From: Mycogone perniciosa
Lineage: Eukaryota > Ascomycota > Sordariomycetes > Hypocreales > Hypocreaceae
DNA: 64,000 nucleotides
Direction of reading: 5' to 3'
Assembly (NCBI GenBank): GCA_025331125.1
Contig: JAOALB010000016.1
Coordinates: forward strand, 434,001 to 498,000
Below the pieces are notes generated by a model. That model saw nothing but the letters and a program-made list of their open reading frames with translations. It searched no databases and was not told where the DNA came from. Position numbers and translations under genes: made by a program. Within the stretch, counting starts at the first letter, position 1, and every line of letters begins with the position of its first letter. Positions 60,488 to 64,000 of the stretch are shown piece after piece.

Positions 60488-60578
60488 TATATATAGATTA
60501 GGTGTTCCGCTTTTATAGGTGTTCCAGAGTTTTACAGGCCAACTAAAAGACTTCGTCTTTTAGTTGGTTTACGAAGTC
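60488..60578. repeat. Right terminal inverted repeat with internal hairpin
   Basis: Reverse complement of the left repeat with very few differences (for example CCAGAG against the left-side CTCCGG context). It carries the same 13-bp hairpin and two AGGTGTTCC boxes and ends GGTTTACGAAGTC before the AACGGG tip. Confidence 0.85.
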
Positions 60579-60857
60579 AACGGGTAACATGGATCTCTTT
60601 TTCTCCAACGCTTTTTCTACCCGCCAAGACATTTCGTTTCTATCACATAATAGCAAACCGAGAAATAAGATCAGGTGCACTGCAATCTGCAGTAGCACAA
60701 ATAATTGATTGATATTTGGATCATGTCGCACAGCTATACATGACTGGCGAGCTAAAGAAAAAAGATCGTAGTCAAAAGTATCACCTGGTAGAAAGTAACA
60801 TGGTTGGAGCCCGTCAATGCGAGCCACATCTGGAGTTGGTCATCATGACCAGTCCAT

Positions 60858-62780
60858 TCAGGCCACGACGTTGACGACATGGTTGATGTCATTCATTTCG
60901 CGCTGAAGGAGAGCCTCCGTCATTCCATGGTTGTTGGCAGCCCCAGTGGCCTTGACTTCCTTGGCAGCCTGCTCAATGCGAAGCTGCTTGTCAGTCCAAA
61001 GGGGCTCCTGGACGTTACCTTCTTCGCCCACACCAATGAAGCCACCCTCGGCAGCCCATTGCGATGTGCGCTTAATGTCCAGCCGAGTCCAGATCTCGTC
61101 AAGAGACGCGACAAGCCTATCTCTAAGCTCCTTGGAGTGGCCTGGGGTTGGGGTGATGCGCAGACGTTCCTGACCGACAGGAACGGTGGGGTAGTTAATT
61201 GACTGAACGTAGATCTGGTAGTCCTGGAGGAGCATGTCTGAGGCCTTCTTGGCCAGCTCGGCGTTTCCGACCAGGATGGGGATTATATGTGAGGGGTTCG
61301 GGATTACGGGGATATCTCGGGCATTTAGCTCCTCCTTGACAGCCCTAGTGTGAAGCTGTTGGAGGCGGCGATCTCCGTCATATCCCATTTGATATTCAAT
61401 AGAGGCCCTGGCTCCGGCCATGGTCGCTGGCGGAAGGGACGTAGTGAAGATGAATCCGGGTGCTAGGGACCGAATCATGTCGACGAACTTGGAGCTGCCG
61501 GCAATGTAACCGCCCACACATCCGTACGCCTTTCCAAGCGTGCCGGTAATGATGTCGATGCGATCCATGATAGTTCCGCGAGGCCTGCCCTGGGCGTGTG
61601 CGTCCCAATCTAGATGCTCTGCCACACCCGCGCCACTTGGGCCGTACATGCCGACAGCGTGAACCTCATCCAAGAAGGTGATGGCTCCATACTTCTCCGC
61701 CAAGTCGCAAATCTCCTCGATCGGTCCGATTGAGCCGCACATGCTGTAAACCGACTCAAAGGCAATAACCTTGGGCACATGCAAGGGTAAAGATGCCAGC
61801 TTTGCCTCCAGGTCCGCTACGTCGTTGTGCTTGAACACAATCTTCTTGGTTCCCGAGTGTCGAATGCCCTGAATCATGGAGGCGTGGTTAAGGCTGTCGG
61901 ATAGAATCACACAATCAGGCAACTTGCTGCCAAGAGTCGCCAGGGTGGCATCATTGGCAACATAGCAAGAGCTGAAGACAAGAGCTGCTTCTTTGGCATG
62001 GAGTTGAGCAAGGCTTGCTTCCAGCTCAACAGCATGCTTGTTGTGGCCCGAGATATTTCGGGTTCCTCCAGCGCCGGCACCGTAGTCATCTAAAGTCTTG
62101 TGCATCGTGTCCAAAACGTGCGGGTTGCGACCCATGCCGAGATAGTCGTTGGCGCACCAAACAGTGACCTTTTCCTCCTTGTTGGCCATGTGAGCAATCG
62201 GGAATTCCTTGGCAAGGCGATTGATGTTGTTGAAGTAACGGTACGACTTGTCCTTGTGTTTCTTGTCCAACTCGGCGTTGTAAAACGCCTCGTAGGAGAA
62301 CTTGCCATCCGAGTTGATGGCATTGCCAGGCACGGCGACAGAGGGCGACACATCCTTCCGGGGAATGGTCATGCTAGGAGGCATGTGCGCTGTTTAACGC
62401 ATTAGTACAGCAAGTCATGGAATTCGTACGACTAGCAAATGTGCAAGGCCATTCAGCATACCGTTCTTACGCCCATCAAGCAACGGGCTGTCAACAGCCC
62501 TGGCCTCCTGGTTACGGCTCGTATGAAGCCCCGCCTTGCGACTCTTCGGCTGGCCCGAGAAGGCACGGATGCCAGCAGCAGCGCCATACTTGGACGACTG
62601 GACGGCCATGGCCTTTCCCATGACGGGGCAGCGATGGGCGTACAGCTGCAGCTTGGACATGGTGCCACCGCACGGCGAAGCGCGCGGACGAGCCGTGGTG
62701 GACAGGGCTCGCAGGGTAGCCGGAGACGCCGCCTTCAAGAAGGGGCACATGGCCTTGGACTGACGCAAGACGCTATCCAT
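60858..62780 (-). CDS. HEM1: 5-aminolevulinate synthase, mitochondrial
   Basis: First enzyme of heme synthesis in fungi: condenses glycine and succinyl-CoA to 5-aminolevulinate in the mitochondrial matrix, with PLP. Exon 1 is 62780-62462 and exon 2 is 62389-60858, giving 616 residues. The start at 62780 (MDSVLRQSKAMCPF) is the typical fungal one. The presequence (about 1-100) is Arg/Ser/Ala-rich and carries two Cys-Pro heme-regulatory motifs, at residues 12-14 (MCPFLK) and 51-53 (RCPVMG), which in this family bind heme and limit import or activity. The catalytic core has VWCANDYLGMG, GAGAGGTRNISG, SDSLNHASMIQGI, FLDEVHAVGMYG and the PLP-binding Lys393 in GTLGKAYGCVGG. The chain runs in frame to NDINHVVNVVA. 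It is called hemA in Aspergillus. Confidence 0.97.
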
Positions 62781-64000
62781 TGCAAAGGACCGCAGATGAG
62801 GTGATTTCTGAACAAGTCCTTTGAGCAGTGAGCGGGTTGCGATCAAGTGCGTGAGTGACTCTCAGCAAAATGGCGTTTGGCTGCAAAAGGTTGCAAGGCC
62901 GCAAGGCTCTACTAGCAAAAAAGAACAAAAAGAGAACTCGTTACCGTGTGTCTCGATAACAAGCAACGGCAGAGAGGTCACTAATTGAATGAGGGGGGGA
63001 AATGTGTTGTTTTGTAAGTGTGAAGGAAGAAATGGTGTCGAAGGAATGGAAAGACTTGGAACGAACAACAGGAGGAAAATCGGGGCACCCCCGAAAAGTC
63101 GCCTCGGAGAGATCCACACCACCCTGTCTGTCAGACCTGTGCTCAGCCAGTCAGACATCGGACGATTCCACGGATTTCGATGCTTCCGCATTTTTGCATG
63201 GGGAATTACCTCGCTCGTTATTGGTCCATCTGAGACCGTTGTTTCTCGGCTCCGAGTCCCGATTTTTATGTTGCACTATTACGTGCATAATTGCTACATC
63301 TCTACTCCGTACATATGGACTCTCGGTGTTTAGCCCCGGGCCTAATGCCTGCTCGTAATAGTACCTAGGAAAAGGAAAAGGAAAAGGAAAAGGAAAAGGA
63401 AAAGGAAAAGGAAAAGGAAAAGGAGAAAAGCAAAAAATACCCCGAAGAAGGGAATTTAGGGCGGGTATCAATCAATCATGCAGCGTCGAAAGCAAAAAAG
63501 CGCCCCCTCAAACGCCACATCGAGCCGCACCGCGCAGCAGCCGAATCGCCAAACCCCAAACCCCAAACCCCATTTTATGTTCATGCCCCTTGTTCATGCC
63601 CGTACTCGTACTCGTTTCCCGCTGAAAAGCCAAACCGCTTCTCTAAACCATGCCTTGCTTCAAATGCCCCCCGTCCACCAAACCCAATTCCCGGCCTACG
63701 AGGTCTCGCTTCGGTTTTCGGAAAGCACTTTACTCGCCCAGGTAGGCAATCGAAAGCTCCGCCGCCGTCTATCGACAGCCTGTCGCATGACTTCCATGTC
63801 CTCTAGAGCTCTAGGCGATTGAACATATGATCTGTGTATGTTGTCAAGATTCTTTTTTGTCAAACGGTTAGCCAATTCCGCACATCGGTCTTTCGAGGGA
63901 CGGAGTTGTGGGCGGGAAGTTGTCATACATCGGGGTCTCGTGCCCTCCCTTTTCTATGCAACTGAGCCTGGAATTCTTCTTCGGATAGGCTTTCCAAGAG
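62781..64000. other. Upstream region of 5-aminolevulinate synthase with low-complexity DNA
   Basis: 1.2 kb to the window edge. It should contain the promoter and leader of the minus-strand gene. It holds a GGAAAA microsatellite, a short triple CCAAACC run (63549-63571), and a TACTCCGTAC copy at about 63304. Open frames at 63478-63822 (+) and 63696-63926 (-) start with ATG but show no recognisable domain. I do not call them. Confidence 0.5.
63368..63424. repeat. GGAAAA hexanucleotide microsatellite (about 9.5 units)
   Basis: Nine perfect GGAAAA units plus a partial one, continuing imperfectly as GGAGAAAAG. It lies about 590 bp upstream of the 5-aminolevulinate synthase start and reads as TTTTCC on that gene's sense strand. 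Confidence 0.95.

Larger units (their letters stand above)
59496..60584. mobile_element. Decayed pogo/Fot1-like DNA transposon with long inverted repeats and TA duplication
   Basis: Terminal inverted repeats begin CCCGTT at 59496 and end AACGGG at 60584, each flanked by TA (59494-59495 and 60585-60586), the target duplication of Tc1/mariner/pogo elements. After an internal 6-bp difference near the tip (GGTGGG present only on the left), the repeats match almost perfectly for about 75 bp: GACTTCGTAAACC, a hairpin unit, GGCCTGTAAAACTC, then two GGAACACCT boxes. At 1089 bp it is shorter than autonomous Fot1/pogo elements (about 1.9 kb), so it is an internally deleted or decayed derivative. The interior holds a broken transposase fragment (separate entry) and an AT-rich right half, compatible with repeat-induced mutation. 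Confidence 0.82.

Noticed and set aside
63549..63571. CCAAACC triple repeat as telomere-like sequence
   Set aside because: Filamentous ascomycete telomeres are TTAGGG repeats; three units inside low-complexity DNA are not telomeric.
63478..63822. 115-codon open frame near the right edge
   Set aside because: Starts with ATG but is Gln/Pro/Arg-rich low complexity next to a microsatellite; no supporting feature.
63696..63926. 77-codon minus-strand open frame at the right edge
   Set aside because: Basic helical composition is compatible with a small protein, but nothing recognisable, and it overlaps another open frame.

Overview
The window is nuclear DNA of a filamentous ascomycete. Genes carry short introns (about 45-110 bp, GT..AG, often GTAAGT or GTGAGT donors). 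The gene set is fungal: a Zn2Cys6 regulator, a Thi6-type fused thiamine enzyme, a Ctk3 subunit, and a 5-aminolevulinate synthase with heme-regulatory motifs. Protein style and intergenic motifs suggest Sordariomycetes, perhaps Hypocreales, but this is an impression and not a proof. I rebuilt 17 protein genes from exon/intron structure, one tRNA with an intron, and one decayed DNA transposon.

Layout. 0.6-5.3 kb: ABCC-type transporter with a C-terminal frameshift (+). 5.7-6.9 kb: L-type lectin cargo receptor (+). 9.1-11.0 kb: catalytic subunit of protein kinase A after a long gene-free leader (+). 12.2-13.9 kb: CorA-like membrane protein (+), convergent with an LMBR1-family membrane protein at 14.4-16.5 kb (-). 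17.0-18.6 kb: histone acetyltransferase HAT1 (+), convergent with pyrroline-5-carboxylate reductase at 18.8-19.9 kb (-). 20.5-21.4 kb: CTD kinase gamma subunit Ctk3 (+), convergent with mitochondrial ribosomal protein bL12m (-). bL12m is head-to-head with the giant midasin gene at 22.6-37.5 kb (+).

37.5-39.3 kb is gene-poor, with diverged repeats. 39.3-40.3 kb: isochorismatase-family hydrolase with two possible starts (+). 40.6-42.5 kb: a protein of unknown function carrying what looks like a catalytically dead retropepsin-like domain (-). 43.9-44.9 kb: SGNH/GDSL esterase (-). 45.8-51.3 kb: UTP10 of the small-subunit processome (+). 52.0-53.5 kb: type II NADH dehydrogenase (+). 53.9-55.6 kb: Thi6-type bifunctional thiamine enzyme (+). 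55.9 kb: tRNA-Thr(CGT). 56.2-58.3 kb: Zn2Cys6 transcription factor (-). 59.5-60.6 kb: decayed pogo/Fot1-like element with hairpin-bearing inverted repeats. 60.9-62.8 kb: 5-aminolevulinate synthase (-). The last kilobase is its upstream region, with a GGAAAA microsatellite.

Most genes are housekeeping and unrelated to one another. Two themes recur: ribosome biogenesis (midasin, UTP10, bL12m) and mitochondrial metabolism (heme synthesis, NADH dehydrogenase, bL12m, possibly the isochorismatase-like hydrolase). No secondary-metabolite cluster is visible. Exon borders come from reading splice consensus, reading-frame phase and family similarity by eye. They have not been tested against transcripts.
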